This document shows, piece by piece, positions 17,023 through 27,000 of a stretch of DNA of 64,000 nucleotides (the stretch's first letter is position 1; each line of letters starts with the position of its first letter). Where the stretch lies: positions 1,426,001 to 1,490,000 of the forward strand of contig NZ_CP042430.1 in the NCBI RefSeq assembly GCF_007970665.1, given 5' to 3'. Source of the stretch: Baekduia soli. GTDB lineage: Bacteria; Actinomycetota; Thermoleophilia; Solirubrobacterales; Solirubrobacteraceae. A model generated the notes under the pieces. That model did not search any database, was not told the DNA's origin, and worked only from the letters and a program-made list of their open reading frames with translations. A program made the position numbers and the translations under genes.

Positions 17023-19143
17023 ATGGTCGATGCGGGACGACGCGACATCGAACGGGCCGTCAGCGGGCTCGCCGCCCGGCTGCCCGCCGAGCTGGCACCC
17101 CTGGCGAGCATCGCCTATGACTACTCCTGGTGCTGGCACGCCGACGGCCCGGCGCTCTTCGAAGCCGTCGACGCCGAGCGGTGGGCGGCCTGCGGCCACA
17201 ACCCCGTGCGCCTGCTGCGCGAGGCCCCGCAGGAGAGCCTGGACCGCACGGCGGCCGACGACGCGCTCCTGGCTCGCGCCGCCGACATCGACGCCCGCCT
17301 GCGCGCCCACCGCGAGGGCGGCCCCGACGGCGCCGTCGACCCCGTCGCCTACTTCTGCGCCGAGTACGCCGTCCACGTCTCGCTGCCCGTCTACTCCGGC
17401 GGCCTGGGCGCGCTGGCCGGCGACCTCATCAAGGAGGCTGCGGACCGCTCCCTGCCGATGGTCGCCGTCGGCCTGCTCTACCGCCAGGGCTACTTCCGTC
17501 AGCGCATCGACCTCACCGGCTGGCAGCGCGAGTACTGGCTGGAGAACGACCCGGCGCTGCTGCCGATGGCGCTCGTGCGCGGCGAGGACGGCGAGCCCGT
17601 CACCGTCTCCGTGCCCGTCCGCGACGAGACGATCGTCGTGCAGATCTGGCGCGTTGACGTCGGCCGCGTTCCGCTCTTCCTCCTGGACGCCGACCGGCCC
17701 GAGAACTCCGCGTTCGCCCGTTTCTCCACCGCCCAGCTCTACGTCGGCGACCCCGCCGTGCGCCTGACCCAGTACGCGCTGCTGGGCATCGGCGGCGCCC
17801 GCGCGCTGGGCGCCCTCGGGGTCGATCCCGTAGTCGTGCACCTCAACGAGGGCCACGCGGCCTACGCGGCGCTCGACGGCCCCGGCGCGACGCTGCAGGA
17901 CGTCGTCGAGCACGCGCGCCGGCGCACGGTCTTCACGACCCACACCCCGGTGCCGGCGGGCAACGACGCCTACGCGGGCCCCGAGATCGCCGAGCTGCTC
18001 GAGCCGCTGGCCCGCGAGCGCGGCTTCGACCTCGACGAGATCCTGCGCCTGGGCCGCACGCACCCCGAGGCCGAGCACGAGCCGTTCGGCATCACCCAGC
18101 TGGCGCTGCGCACGTCGCGCGCGGCCAATGCGGTGAGCCGCCGCCACGGCGACGTCGCGCGGGAGATGTGGGCCGACATCTGGCCCGACCGCCTCACCCA
18201 GGACATTCCCATCGGCCACGTCACCAACGGCGTGCACGTGCCGACGTGGGTCGGCGGGCCGATGCGCGCGCTGCTGGACGAGCACCTGGGCCCGCGGTGG
18301 ATCGAGCACGCCGCCGACCCGGCGACGTGGGCGTCGATCGACGCGCTCGACGGCGCCGAGCTGCGCGCGGTGCGCCGCCGCCAGCGCGAGGCGCTCATCG
18401 CGATGATCCGCGAGCGCATCCCGCGCGACCGCCTGGCCCGCGGCGAGGAGCGAGGGTTCGCCCAGGCCGGCGCCGAGGCCTTCGAGCCCGACGTGCTGAC
18501 GATCGGCTTCGCCCGCCGCGTGGCGACCTACAAGCGCATGGGGTTGCTCGTCCACGACGTCGAGCGCGCGGTCGGCATCGTCGGCGGCCACCAGCCGCTG
18601 CAGCTCGTCGTCGCCGGCAAGGCCCATCCCAAGGACGACCCCGGCAAGGAGCTGATCCAGCACCTGCTGCACGTCCGCGGCGCCCCCGGCACCGCGACGC
18701 GCGTGGTGTTCGTCGCCGACTACGACGTCGCGATCGCGGCCAAGCTCGTGCAGGGCTGCGACGTCTGGGTCAACCTCCCGCGCCCGCCGATGGAGGCCAG
18801 CGGCACGAGCGGCATGAAGTCCGTGCTCAACGGCGGGCTGCAGCTCAGCGTCCTGGACGGCTGGTGGGCCGAGGCCTACGACGGCACGAACGGCTGGGCG
18901 CTGCCCGGCGACGTCGACGCCGACCACCAGGCCCAGGACGCCCGCGACGCCGCGCGCCTCTACGAGCTGCTGGAGGGCGAGATCCTGCCGTCGTTCTACG
19001 ACACCGAGAACGGCTGGGTCGACATGATGCGCGCCTCGCTGCGCACGCTGGCGCCGCGGTTCTCAGCCACCCGCATGCTCGCCGACTACGCGCGCCTGCT
19101 CTACGACCCCGGCCGTCAGGCGCGGCCGGTGTCGCGCCGGTAG
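17023..19143 (+). CDS. glgP: Alpha-glucan (glycogen) phosphorylase, short DUF3417 type
   Basis: This 706-aa GT35 enzyme would release glucose-1-phosphate from glycogen or maltodextrins. It begins with the DUF3417 segment (IAYDYSWCWHADG), continues with the AEYAVHVSLPVYSGGLGALAGD region typical of the short bacterial/archaeal phosphorylases, and has TTHTPVPAGNDA, FARRVATYKRM and RPPMEASGTSGMK. The last lysine lies in the pyridoxal-phosphate region. The ATG at 17023 follows GGGGAAGGAAAG, one of the few strong Shine-Dalgarno sequences here. It stands alone between the HDOD-GGDEF gene and a convergent ABC exporter, so no operon partner is evident. Confidence 0.93.
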   Translation: MVDAGRRDIERAVSGLAARLPAELAPLASIAYDYSWCWHADGPALFEAVDAERWAACGHNPVRLLREAPQESLDRTAADDALLARAADIDARLRAHREGGPDGAVDPVAYFCAEYAVHVSLPVYSGGLGALAGDLIKEAADRSLPMVAVGLLYRQGYFRQRIDLTGWQREYWLENDPALLPMALVRGEDGEPVTVSVPVRDETIVVQIWRVDVGRVPLFLLDADRPENSAFARFSTAQLYVGDPAVRLTQYALLGIGGARALGALGVDPVVVHLNEGHAAYAALDGPGATLQDVVEHARRRTVFTTHTPVPAGNDAYAGPEIAELLEPLARERGFDLDEILRLGRTHPEAEHEPFGITQLALRTSRAANAVSRRHGDVAREMWADIWPDRLTQDIPIGHVTNGVHVPTWVGGPMRALLDEHLGPRWIEHAADPATWASIDALDGAELRAVRRRQREALIAMIRERIPRDRLARGEERGFAQAGAEAFEPDVLTIGFARRVATYKRMGLLVHDVERAVGIVGGHQPLQLVVAGKAHPKDDPGKELIQHLLHVRGAPGTATRVVFVADYDVAIAAKLVQGCDVWVNLPRPPMEASGTSGMKSVLNGGLQLSVLDGWWAEAYDGTNGWALPGDVDADHQAQDARDAARLYELLEGEILPSFYDTENGWVDMMRASLRTLAPRFSATRMLADYARLLYDPGRQARPVSRR

Positions 19144-19856
19144 GCGCGCATCGCCAGCACGCCGAGCACCGCGGTCCACACGGCCACGACGGCCCAGGCG
19201 TGTGCGCTCCAGGCGTGCCCGCCCAGCGCGACGCGGTTGGCCTGCACGAGCCAGTAGGACGGCAGGTACTGCGCGACGCCGTGGATGAACCCGTGGTCGC
19301 TCAGCGGGAACCACGTGCCGCTGAGGATCGCCAGCAGCGCCGTGCCGCCGCCGAGCACCGGGCCCATCGAGTCCGTGGTCAGCACGTGGCCGAGCAGGAT
19401 CCCCGCCGCGCCGAACGGGATGAGCCCGACGATGATCAACCCTGTCATGCCCAGCCACTCGCCGGCGGGCAGGCGCACGCCGAGGATCACCCCCGACACG
19501 TACAACAGCCCGAGGCTGAGCAGGGCCATGCAGTAGGCGGTCAGCACCTTGGCGCGCAGGTAGGCGTGCGGGCTCAGGGGGGAGATGCGCAGCTGGCGGT
19601 TCCAGCCCGCCTGGCGCTCGCCGGCGATGCGCGCGCCCGTGCTGAGCATGGAGGTCATCGTGCCCCACGACGCCATGCTCACCATGAAGTACAACGGCGC
19701 CGACAGGCCCGTGCTCTGGAGGTCGCGGTCGCCGCGGTTGGGGCCGGCGATCAGGAAGAACAGGGCCAGCGGGAAGCACAGCGAGAAGATGAGGAAGCGC
19801 CGGTTGCGCAACGTCCGCAGCAGCTCGAAGCGGGTGTAGGTCAGCGCGGTGCTCAT
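19116..19856 (-). CDS. ABC-2 type transporter permease
   Basis: This 246-aa integral membrane protein has six hydrophobic segments. The first (FLIFSLCFPLALFFLIAG) follows a basic start (FELLRTLRNRRF), as is usual for ABC-2 exporters of the DrrB/NodJ class. Its ATG overlaps the ATPase stop as ATGA, so the two form one exporter. The substrate cannot be told from sequence. Its 3' end overlaps the end of glgP on the other strand by 28 nt. Confidence 0.88.
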   Translation of the reverse strand: MSTALTYTRFELLRTLRNRRFLIFSLCFPLALFFLIAGPNRGDRDLQSTGLSAPLYFMVSMASWGTMTSMLSTGARIAGERQAGWNRQLRISPLSPHAYLRAKVLTAYCMALLSLGLLYVSGVILGVRLPAGEWLGMTGLIIVGLIPFGAAGILLGHVLTTDSMGPVLGGGTALLAILSGTWFPLSDHGFIHGVAQYLPSYWLVQANRVALGGHAWSAHAWAVVAVWTAVLGVLAMRAYRRDTGRA

Positions 19857-20800
19857 GCCGCCAGCTCCTCGTCGTCGTGGTCGTCGCCGCCCGTCAGCTC
19901 CAGGAAGGCCTCCTCGAGGCCCGCGCCGCTGATCTCGATGTCGCTCGCCTGCGGCTCGCGGGCCAGCAGCGCGCGGATCGCCGTGTCGGAGTCCGTGCAG
20001 CTCAGGATCACCGCCGCGCCGCGCAGCTCGGCGGCGGCCACGCCGGGCAGCGCGCGCAGCGTGTCGCGGTCGGCGCCGGGCAGCGTGGCGCGGATCGTGC
20101 GCCGGCCGACGCGCGCCTTGATCTCCGTCGTCGGCCCGTCGGCCACGACCCGGCCGTGGGCCATCAGGACCGCCCGGTCGGCGAAGTCGTCGGCCTCCTC
20201 GAGGTAGTGCGTGGCGAAGACGATGGTCTTGCCCCGTGAGGCGAAGCCGCGCATCGTCTGCCAGAAGGCGTGGCGGCCCTCGACGTCCATGGCGACCGTC
20301 GGCTCGTCGAGGACGAGCAGGTCGGGGTTGCTGACCAGCGCCACGGCGAAGCGCACCCGCTGGGTCTCGCCGCCCGAGAGCTTCTGCGTGCGCTGGCCCA
20401 CCAGGGCGCCCAGGCCCGTGAGCTCGACGACCTCGTCGACGTCGAGCGGGTCGGGGTACAGCGAGGCCATCATCGCGATGAGCTCGCGCACGTTGAGGTC
20501 GCGCAGCAGCGAGCCGGTCTGCAGCATCGCCCCGACGCGCCCGGCGGCCACCGCGTCCTCCGGCGTGCCGCCGAAGAGCGAGACGCTGCCCGCGTCGGGC
20601 CGGGCCAGGCCGAGCAGCATGTCGATGGTGGTGGACTTGCCCGCGCCGTTGGGGCCCAGCAGCGCGACGGTCTCGCCCGGGGCGATCGCGACGTCGATGC
20701 CGCGCACGGCGCGGACGGGGCCGTTGGGGGTGCGGAACGTCTTCGTCAGGCCGTGGAGGTCGATGCCCGCCTGAGGCGGAGCGGCAGCGCTGGCGATCAT
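19853..20800 (-). CDS. ABC-2 type transporter ATP-binding protein
   Basis: This 315-aa ATPase of the DrrA/CcmA class has GPNGAGKST (Walker A), an LQTGSLL Q-loop, LSGGETQRV (signature; Thr replaces the usual Gln), LLVLDEPTVAMD (Walker B) and ATHYLEEAD (H-loop). It has the usual C-terminal extension ending in EEAFLELTG. The ATG at 20800 (MIASAAAPP) is preferred over an upstream GTG at 20845, which adds only low-complexity residues. It is coupled to the permease by a 4-nt overlap. Lipid or drug export are family-level possibilities only. Confidence 0.9.
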   Translation of the reverse strand: MIASAAAPPQAGIDLHGLTKTFRTPNGPVRAVRGIDVAIAPGETVALLGPNGAGKSTTIDMLLGLARPDAGSVSLFGGTPEDAVAAGRVGAMLQTGSLLRDLNVRELIAMMASLYPDPLDVDEVVELTGLGALVGQRTQKLSGGETQRVRFAVALVSNPDLLVLDEPTVAMDVEGRHAFWQTMRGFASRGKTIVFATHYLEEADDFADRAVLMAHGRVVADGPTTEIKARVGRRTIRATLPGADRDTLRALPGVAAAELRGAAVILSCTDSDTAIRALLAREPQASDIEISGAGLEEAFLELTGGDDHDDEELAA

Positions 20801-20892
20801 GTGCTGCAGGTTGGCGCACCGCGGGCGCGCCGGGGCGGGGGCCACCCCCCGGCGCCGCGGTGACGTCTGTCATCGCCCACGCCGGGCGCGCG

Positions 20893-21795
20893 TCATGGCG
20901 CGGGCGTGCGCTCCGGCTCGGCCTCGGACTGAAGCGCCGCGGTGCGGGCGCTCATCGACCGGCCCAGCGCCGCGACCTCCTGGTCCATGAGCGGCACGAT
21001 CTCCGGGGCGTGGCGGCGCGCCTCGCGCTCGCCCAGCGTCGTCGTCATCGCCGGCTTGAGCCAGCGGATCGCGTTGACCCAGCGCGGCACGCTGACCCGC
21101 GTGGCGCGCCGGCCGATGCCCGCCACGAACGCGTCGGCGCACGCCTCGACCGACGTCGTCTGCCCGAGCGGCCCCGGCAGGCGGTCGAGCATCATCCGGA
21201 ACGCCGACAGGTCCTGCTTGGCGTCCCGGACCAGCGGCGTGTCGATCCACGACATGTGCGCGCTGCCGACCTTGACGCCGCGGTGGGCGACCTCGATGCG
21301 CAGCGCGTTGGCGAAGTGCTCGGCCCCGGCCTTGCTCGCGTTGTAGGCCACGAGCCCCGGGGCGGCGGCGTAGGCCGCCAGCGAGGAGACGACGAGGACG
21401 TAGCCCCGGCGCTCGATGAGCTGGGGCAGCGCGGCGCGGACGGTGTGGAAGACGCCGGTGAGGTTGACGTCGACGACCTGGCGGAACGCCGCGGGGTCGA
21501 CCGCGAGGACCGAGCCGTAGCTCGAGATGCCGGCGTTGGCCACGCACACGTCGATGCCGCCGAAGCGCTGCACGCCGTGGGCCACGGCGGCCTCCATCTG
21601 CTCCAGGCTGAGCACGTCGCCGGTGATCGACGTGGCATGGGCGCCGAGCTCGGCCTCCAGCTCGGCCAGCGGCCCGCGGTCGAGGTCGACGAGCACGACC
21701 TTCGCGCCGCGGGCGACGAGCCGGCGCGCCGTGGCGGCGCCGACGCCGCGCGCGCCGCCCGTGATGAGCACGACCTTGCCGCTCACCCGGCTCAT
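20893..21795 (-). CDS. Short-chain dehydrogenase/reductase
   Basis: This 300-aa classical SDR has ITGGARGVG near the start (cofactor binding), DLDRG after beta-2 (an Asp favouring NAD(H)), VANAGI, VVSSLA and the catalytic YNASK. The C-terminal extension with GRRATRVSVPRWVNAIRWLKP is typical of actinobacterial SDRs acting on lipid-like substrates. It overlaps the upstream alpha/beta-hydrolase stop by 4 nt, so the pair is co-translated and may act in one lipid or alkanal pathway. The substrate is unknown. Confidence 0.88.
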   Translation of the reverse strand: MSRVSGKVVLITGGARGVGAATARRLVARGAKVVLVDLDRGPLAELEAELGAHATSITGDVLSLEQMEAAVAHGVQRFGGIDVCVANAGISSYGSVLAVDPAAFRQVVDVNLTGVFHTVRAALPQLIERRGYVLVVSSLAAYAAAPGLVAYNASKAGAEHFANALRIEVAHRGVKVGSAHMSWIDTPLVRDAKQDLSAFRMMLDRLPGPLGQTTSVEACADAFVAGIGRRATRVSVPRWVNAIRWLKPAMTTTLGEREARRHAPEIVPLMDQEVAALGRSMSARTAALQSEAEPERTPAP

Positions 21796-22664
21796 GCCGC
21801 CACCGGGGCCGTGGTGGGGGGTGCGGGTGTCGCGGTCGCGGGTGGCCCGGACGCCGCGCCGGCGAAGTCGGCGATCGTCGAGGCGATGAGGGCCGCGTCA
21901 TCCCACATCGGCGTGTGCCCGATGCCGCGGTGCAGCCGGAACTCCACCCCGGGGATCTCGGCCCGCAGCCGGGCCGAGTGGCGCTCCACCGGCAGGATCC
22001 GGTCGCGGTCGCCCCAGGTCACGAGCACCGGGCAGCTGATGTCGCCCAGGCCGGTCAGCGCGGCGTTGCCGTCGCGCAGCACGGAGAAGACGTCGTCGAC
22101 GATGTCGCAGCGCAGGGAGGACCGTGCGAGGCGCAGGGCCTCGCCGGCCGGGACGAGGTGGCCGCGCGTCATGACGTCGCGCAGCGCGAGGCGGCGCAGC
22201 CCCGGCCGGCTCATGATCTGCGGCAGGTGCCGCTCGGAGGCCCGGGTGACGTTCTGCATCCGGCGGAAGACCTTCATGATGGCCTCGGCCGACCGCCGGT
22301 CGCCGGGCTCCAGGCCGCCGGCGGGGGAGATGCCGACCACGCTGCGCGCACGGCCGCGCCGGGCGAGCTCCAGGCCCAGCGCCCCGCCGAGCGAGTTGCC
22401 CGCGAAGTGCGCGGTGCCGACGCCGAGGCCGTCGAGGACCTCCTCGAGGTGGTCGGCGGCGTGGGGGATGGTGTGCGCCGTGTCGCGCGGGGGCAGCGGG
22501 CGGCCGCCGTCATGGCCGTCGAGCGTCGGCGCGATGACCTCGAAGCGCGGGACGAGCTCGGCGAGCACGGGCAGCCAGCAGCGCCACGTGGCCGTGAAGC
22601 CGTGCACCAGCACAAGCGGCTCGCCGCTGCCGGCGCGGTACAGGGCGGGGGAGATCTCGGGCAT
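21792..22664 (-). CDS. Alpha/beta-hydrolase
   Basis: This 290-aa alpha/beta-fold hydrolase has LVLVHGFTAT (oxyanion region), AGNSLGG (Ser nucleophile elbow), WGDRDRILP (acidic residue region) and GIGHTPMWD (catalytic His), so the triad is complete. No signal peptide is seen, so it is probably cytoplasmic. The tail is Ala/Pro/Thr-rich. It is the first gene of a two-gene operon with the SDR (ATGA overlap). Esterase or lipase activity is likely; the substrate cannot be named. Confidence 0.87.
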   Translation of the reverse strand: MPEISPALYRAGSGEPLVLVHGFTATWRCWLPVLAELVPRFEVIAPTLDGHDGGRPLPPRDTAHTIPHAADHLEEVLDGLGVGTAHFAGNSLGGALGLELARRGRARSVVGISPAGGLEPGDRRSAEAIMKVFRRMQNVTRASERHLPQIMSRPGLRRLALRDVMTRGHLVPAGEALRLARSSLRCDIVDDVFSVLRDGNAALTGLGDISCPVLVTWGDRDRILPVERHSARLRAEIPGVEFRLHRGIGHTPMWDDAALIASTIADFAGAASGPPATATPAPPTTAPVAA

Positions 22665-22726
22665 CAGCCCGTGATCGTAGGCGTTCAGTGGACCGGGCGC
22701 GACCCAGGTGCGCGGCGGGGCGGCGG

Positions 22727-22936
22727 TCAGGCGGCGTCGCTGTCGAGCGCGGCGCGCTCGCCGAACGGGTCGGCGATGATGTCGCGGAACCGGTCGTCGT
22801 CGCGCAGGGCGTCGAGGAACGCCCGGCCGAGCGGGGAGAGGCCGACCTCGTCGTCGGCGACCGGGCCGGGGTGGTCGTGATCGATGGGGCGGCGACGCTG
22901 CCGGGACTCGCAGCGATCGTCGGGTGGGTGGGCCAT
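22727..22936 (-). CDS. Small conserved-looking hypothetical protein
   Basis: This 69-aa hydrophilic protein is not recognised. A charged, Pro/His-rich N-terminal half is followed by SPLGRAFLDALRDDDRFRDII, which looks like an amphipathic helix pair. The ATG at 22936 is preceded by GGAAG; an upstream ATG at 22978 would add 14 residues. It could be translated from the same promoter as the hydrolase/SDR pair, 62 bp further on. It might also be a chance frame. Confidence 0.45.
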   Translation of the reverse strand: MAHPPDDRCESRQRRRPIDHDHPGPVADDEVGLSPLGRAFLDALRDDDRFRDIIADPFGERAALDSDAA

Positions 22937-23102
22937 CGGCTTCCGTCCAGTTGACGTTCGGATGTCATCGATCGTCATGGCGTCCGGTCCGCCGCAAGGC
23001 GTCCCGGCGCACAGTCCGTCGCCGCGAGCGTATCAACGGTGAAGGACCGTTCAGCAAACCTTCCTCCGGCGGGACAGGGGCGACGCCGCGGCCTTCCGTG
23101 CG

Positions 23103-23108
23103 TAGGAT
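23103..23108 (+). promoter_or_regulatory. Leaderless-type -10 element (TAGGAT) before the SDR gene
   Basis: TAGGAT is followed by exactly 7 nt and then the GTG at 23116. Transcription would begin at or next to the start codon, and no Shine-Dalgarno sequence is present. Confidence 0.6.
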
Positions 23109-23115
23109 CCCGCGC

Positions 23116-23949
23116 GTGTCCCGAACGCTCGAAGGCCAGACCCTGTTCATCTCCGGCGCCAGCCGCGGCATCGGCCTGGCGATCGCGCTGCGCGCCGCGT
23201 GCGACGGTGCGAACGTCGCGCTCATCGCCAAGACCGGCGAGCCGCATCCCAAGCTCGAGGGCACGGTGCACACCGCGGCCGCCGAGATCGAGGCCGCCGG
23301 CGGCCAGGCGCTGGCCATCGTCGGCGACATCCGCAACGACGAGCAGGTCGCCGAGGCCGTGGCCGCCACCGTCGAGCGCTTCGGCGGGATCGACATCTGC
23401 GTCAACAATGCCAGCGCGATCAGCCTGCAGGGCACCGAGGCCCTGGACATGAAGCGCTACGACCTCATGCAGGACATCAACACGCGCGGCACGTTCTCGG
23501 TGACCAAGGCGTGCGTCCCGCACCTCAAGGCCTCGTCCAACGCCCACGTCCTGACGCTGTCGCCGCCGCTGAGCCTGAAGCCCCGCTGGCTCGGCGCCCA
23601 CATCGGCTACACCATCGCCAAGTACGGCATGAGCCTGTGCACGCTCGGCATGGCCGAGGAGTTCAAGGACGACGGCATCGCCTGCAACTCGCTGTGGCCC
23701 AAGACGCTCGTGGCGACCGCGGCGGTGCAGAACCTCCTCGGCGGCGACGCCGCGATGGCCCGCTCGCGCCGGCCCGAGATCGTGGCCGACGCCGCCCACG
23801 CCGTGCTGACGCGCGACAGCCGCGAGTGCACGGGCAACCTCTACCTCGTCGAGGACGTGCTCGAGGCCGAGGGCGTCACCGACTTCGCGTCCTACGCCTA
23901 CGTGCCCGACGCCGACCTGCAGATGGACCTCTTCGTCGACGAGGAGTGA
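23116..23949 (+). CDS. SDR family oxidoreductase (HSDL2-like)
   Basis: This 277-aa SDR has ISGASRGIG (cofactor binding), NNASAIS, LTLSPPLSLKP (catalytic Ser region) and YTIAKYGMS (catalytic Tyr and Lys). The PPL motif and the end GYVxD-like tail (SYAYVPDADLQMDLFVDEE) match the HSDL2/fatty-acid-associated SDR subgroup. The GTG at 23116 is chosen because the homologous beginning (VSRTLEGQTLFI) falls there and a -10-like TAGGAT lies 7 nt upstream. It is monocistronic. The physiological substrate, possibly an acyl-CoA or 2-hydroxy acid derivative, is inferred only. Confidence 0.87.
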   Translation: MSRTLEGQTLFISGASRGIGLAIALRAACDGANVALIAKTGEPHPKLEGTVHTAAAEIEAAGGQALAIVGDIRNDEQVAEAVAATVERFGGIDICVNNASAISLQGTEALDMKRYDLMQDINTRGTFSVTKACVPHLKASSNAHVLTLSPPLSLKPRWLGAHIGYTIAKYGMSLCTLGMAEEFKDDGIACNSLWPKTLVATAAVQNLLGGDAAMARSRRPEIVADAAHAVLTRDSRECTGNLYLVEDVLEAEGVTDFASYAYVPDADLQMDLFVDEE

Positions 23950-24011
23950 GCGCGCGGACGCGCAGCTGAACGCCGACGTTTCAGCCGCGTCCATCGGGGT
24001 ACCGGATTCAG

Positions 24012-27000
24012 GTGCGTTCTGGGGAGGCTGGTCCGGGCCGGTCGGTCGTCGTGCTCGCCGCGGTGCTCGCGGCGCTCGCGGTCCTGGCCGGCGCGCCCGC
24101 CCCGGCCCGCGCCATCGGCATCACCGGCGTCACGGCGGCGCCCACCGACACCACGTCGGGCGCGCACAGCGACTTCCGCCTGGCCTTCTCGCTCACCGGC
24201 GCCACCGACGACCTGCGCGACCTCCAGGTCGACCTGCCGACGGGCCTGCTCGGCAACCCGATGGCCGTGCCCCAGTGCCCCGAGGCTGCGCTGCGCGCCG
24301 ACGCCTGCGCGCCCGACACCGAGGTCGGCACGACGTCGACGGCCATCACCGCGTCGGTGCTCGGCGTGCCCGCGCCGCTGACGGTCACGGGCACCGTCTA
24401 CAACGTGCAGCCGCCGGCCGACGAGCCCGCGCGCCTGGGCATCGTGCTGCGCCCGCTGGGCGGCGTGCTGGGCAAGATCGCGCTCATCGTCAGGATCCGC
24501 GTCCGCGACGAGAGCGACTACGGGCTGCAGACGACGATCTCCGACATCCCGCGCACGCAGGCCGGGCTCCCGTTCACCATCAACTCGCTCTCCCTGACGC
24601 TCGACGGCCGTGCGCCGGCCGGCGGCGCGTTCATGGTCAACCCGACCCAGTGCGCCCCGGCGACGACGAGGATCACCGCCGACTCCTACGCCTCGTCGCG
24701 GCCCGTCACGGCCACGGGGACGTTCCGGCCCACGGCCTGCGACAGCGAGCCGTTCGCCCCCGGGATGGAGATCGGCATCGACCAGCCGACCCCCGACACG
24801 CCGACGGCGCACTCCATCGCGCTGACCCAGCCCGCCGACGTCGGCGGGCGCCAGCCGTCGCACGTTAAGAAGGCCGTCGTGCGCCTGCCGGTCGGCACGT
24901 CGTTCAACCCGTCGCTGGCGCCGGGCCTGCAGGTCTGCTCCGACGCGCAGTTCGGCCCGCCGGGCGGCGGGCCGATCCGGTGCCCGGCGGCGTCGCTGAT
25001 CGGCCACGTCGCGTTCGACAATCCACTGCTGGGCTCCGTGCCCGGCGACGTGTACTTCGGGCGCACCGACGACGACCCCTACCGCCTGCTCATCGTCGGC
25101 GCCAAGGCGGGGGTCACGGTCAAGATCAAGGCCAGCGTCCACCCCGACGACGACACGGCCCAGATCACGACGACCTTCGACAACCTGCCGCAGGTCCCGT
25201 TCACGAAGTTCGACCTGACGTTCACCGGCGGGCCCACGGGCGTCCTGGTCACGCCCCCGGCCTGCGGGACCTACCAGGGCTCGATCACGGCCACGCCCTA
25301 CAGCGGCGGCCCGCCGCAGACGCCGACGACGACGTTCGCCATCGCCGATGACGACCAGGGCGGCTGCGCGCCGCGCGAGACGCCGGCGATCTCGGGGTCC
25401 GTCTCGACGACGCGGGCGCTGGCCAGCCCGGCGCTGACGCTCGACCTCCAGCGCGACGCCGGCTCGCGGCGGCCCGCGCGCCTGGACGTCGCGCTGCCCA
25501 AGGGCCTGCTCGGCCAGGTCGATGCCACCCCGCAGTGCCCGACGGCCCGCGCGATCGCCGCGGCGTGCCCGGCGAGCACCCAGCTCGGCACGGTGACCAG
25601 CACCATCGGCTCGGGCTCCCAGCCCATCACGCTGCGCGGCAAGGCCTTCCTCGGCACCCCGACGGCCACGGCGGTCGCGCGCCTCTGGCTGGCCATCCGC
25701 GTCGACGTCGGCCCGTTCGACTTCGGCTCCTTCGTCCTGCAGAACCCGCTGACGCTGGACCAGACCGACGGTCGCGTGCACGTCAGCGCCGTGCTGCCCG
25801 ACGCGTTCAAGGGCTTCCCGCTCGGCCTGCGGCGGCTGCAGATGACGATCGCCCGCAAGGGCTTCCTGCGCAACCCGTCGGGCTGCGACGCGCGCACGTT
25901 CGACGTGGCGATCACGGCCGTGGACGGCACGCAGGGCGCCGGCAGCGGGCCGTTCCAGGCCTCGGGCTGCGACGCCCTGCCGTTCCGGCCCGGCGCCGCG
26001 ACGTCGATCGAGGCGCCCAGGCTGCGGGCCGCGGGCACCCAGCCGCCGCTGCGCACGGCCATCACCAAGCCGCCGGCCGACACGGCGCTCAAGGACATCG
26101 AACTGCTCGTCTCCGGCGGCCTGGTCCCCAACCCCGACGCGCTGGCCTCCGTCTGCCAGCCCGACCAGCTCGCGGCCAATCGCTGCCCGCCGTCGACCCG
26201 GCTGGGCCGCGTGAGCGCGGTGACGCCGCTGCTGGGCACTCGCCTGTCGGGCCCGGTCTACCTCGCGCTGAACGGCAGCCTGCCCGACGACGAGCCCGGC
26301 ATCGAGCTGCCCTACCTCAGCGCCGTGCTCGCGGGGCCGGGCGTGCGGCTGCGCCTGGACGGCGAGCTGCGCCTGAGCCCGGAGGCCGGGCGGCTGGAGG
26401 CGCACTTCCACGACCTGCCCGACGTGCCGCTGTCGAACCTCACGCTGGACATCGACGCCGGCCGCGCGGGCCACCCAGGCCCGTTCACGGCGGCCGCCGA
26501 CCTGTGCGCGGCGGAGTTCGCGCCCTCCGACGTCACGTTCACCGGGCAGAACGGCAAGACGACGACCCAGCAGCCCGTGCTCGACGCGGCGGCCTGTCGC
26601 AAGGGCGCGCTCGTGCGCGCCGACGCCTCCGGGCTGGCGACCGCACGCCCGGTGCTGGCGGTCACGATCGCCCGCAACCCGACCGGCGCGCACGCGCTGC
26701 GCGCCGCCTCCTTTCGGCTGCCCGCGGGGCTGAGGGCGCGCCCGGCGCGGGGCGCCGGCATCGTCGTGCGCGCCGACGGGCACCGCCTGTCGCGCCGGCA
26801 CTGGGCGCTGTCGGCGCGGGGCACGATGACCGTGCACGTGCCGGGTCACGGCGGGGCGCAGCGCATCGCGGTCGCGCTGTCGAAGGGCGCGGTCGTCCCG
26901 ACGCCCGGGCTGCGCGCGGCGGGGCGCCGGGTGGCCTCGAGCCTCAGCGGCGCCGAGCCCGTGCCGCTGGACGTGTCGGTCACCACGCGCGAGCTCGGCG

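Noticed and set aside
16987-18927. 646-aa leftward frame opposite the glucan phosphorylase
   Set aside because: Antisense image of glgP, caused by high GC at third codon positions.
23898-26849. 983-aa leftward frame opposite the secreted repeat protein
   Set aside because: Arg/Gly/Ala-rich antisense translation without motifs; the opposite strand has a signal peptide and modular repeats.
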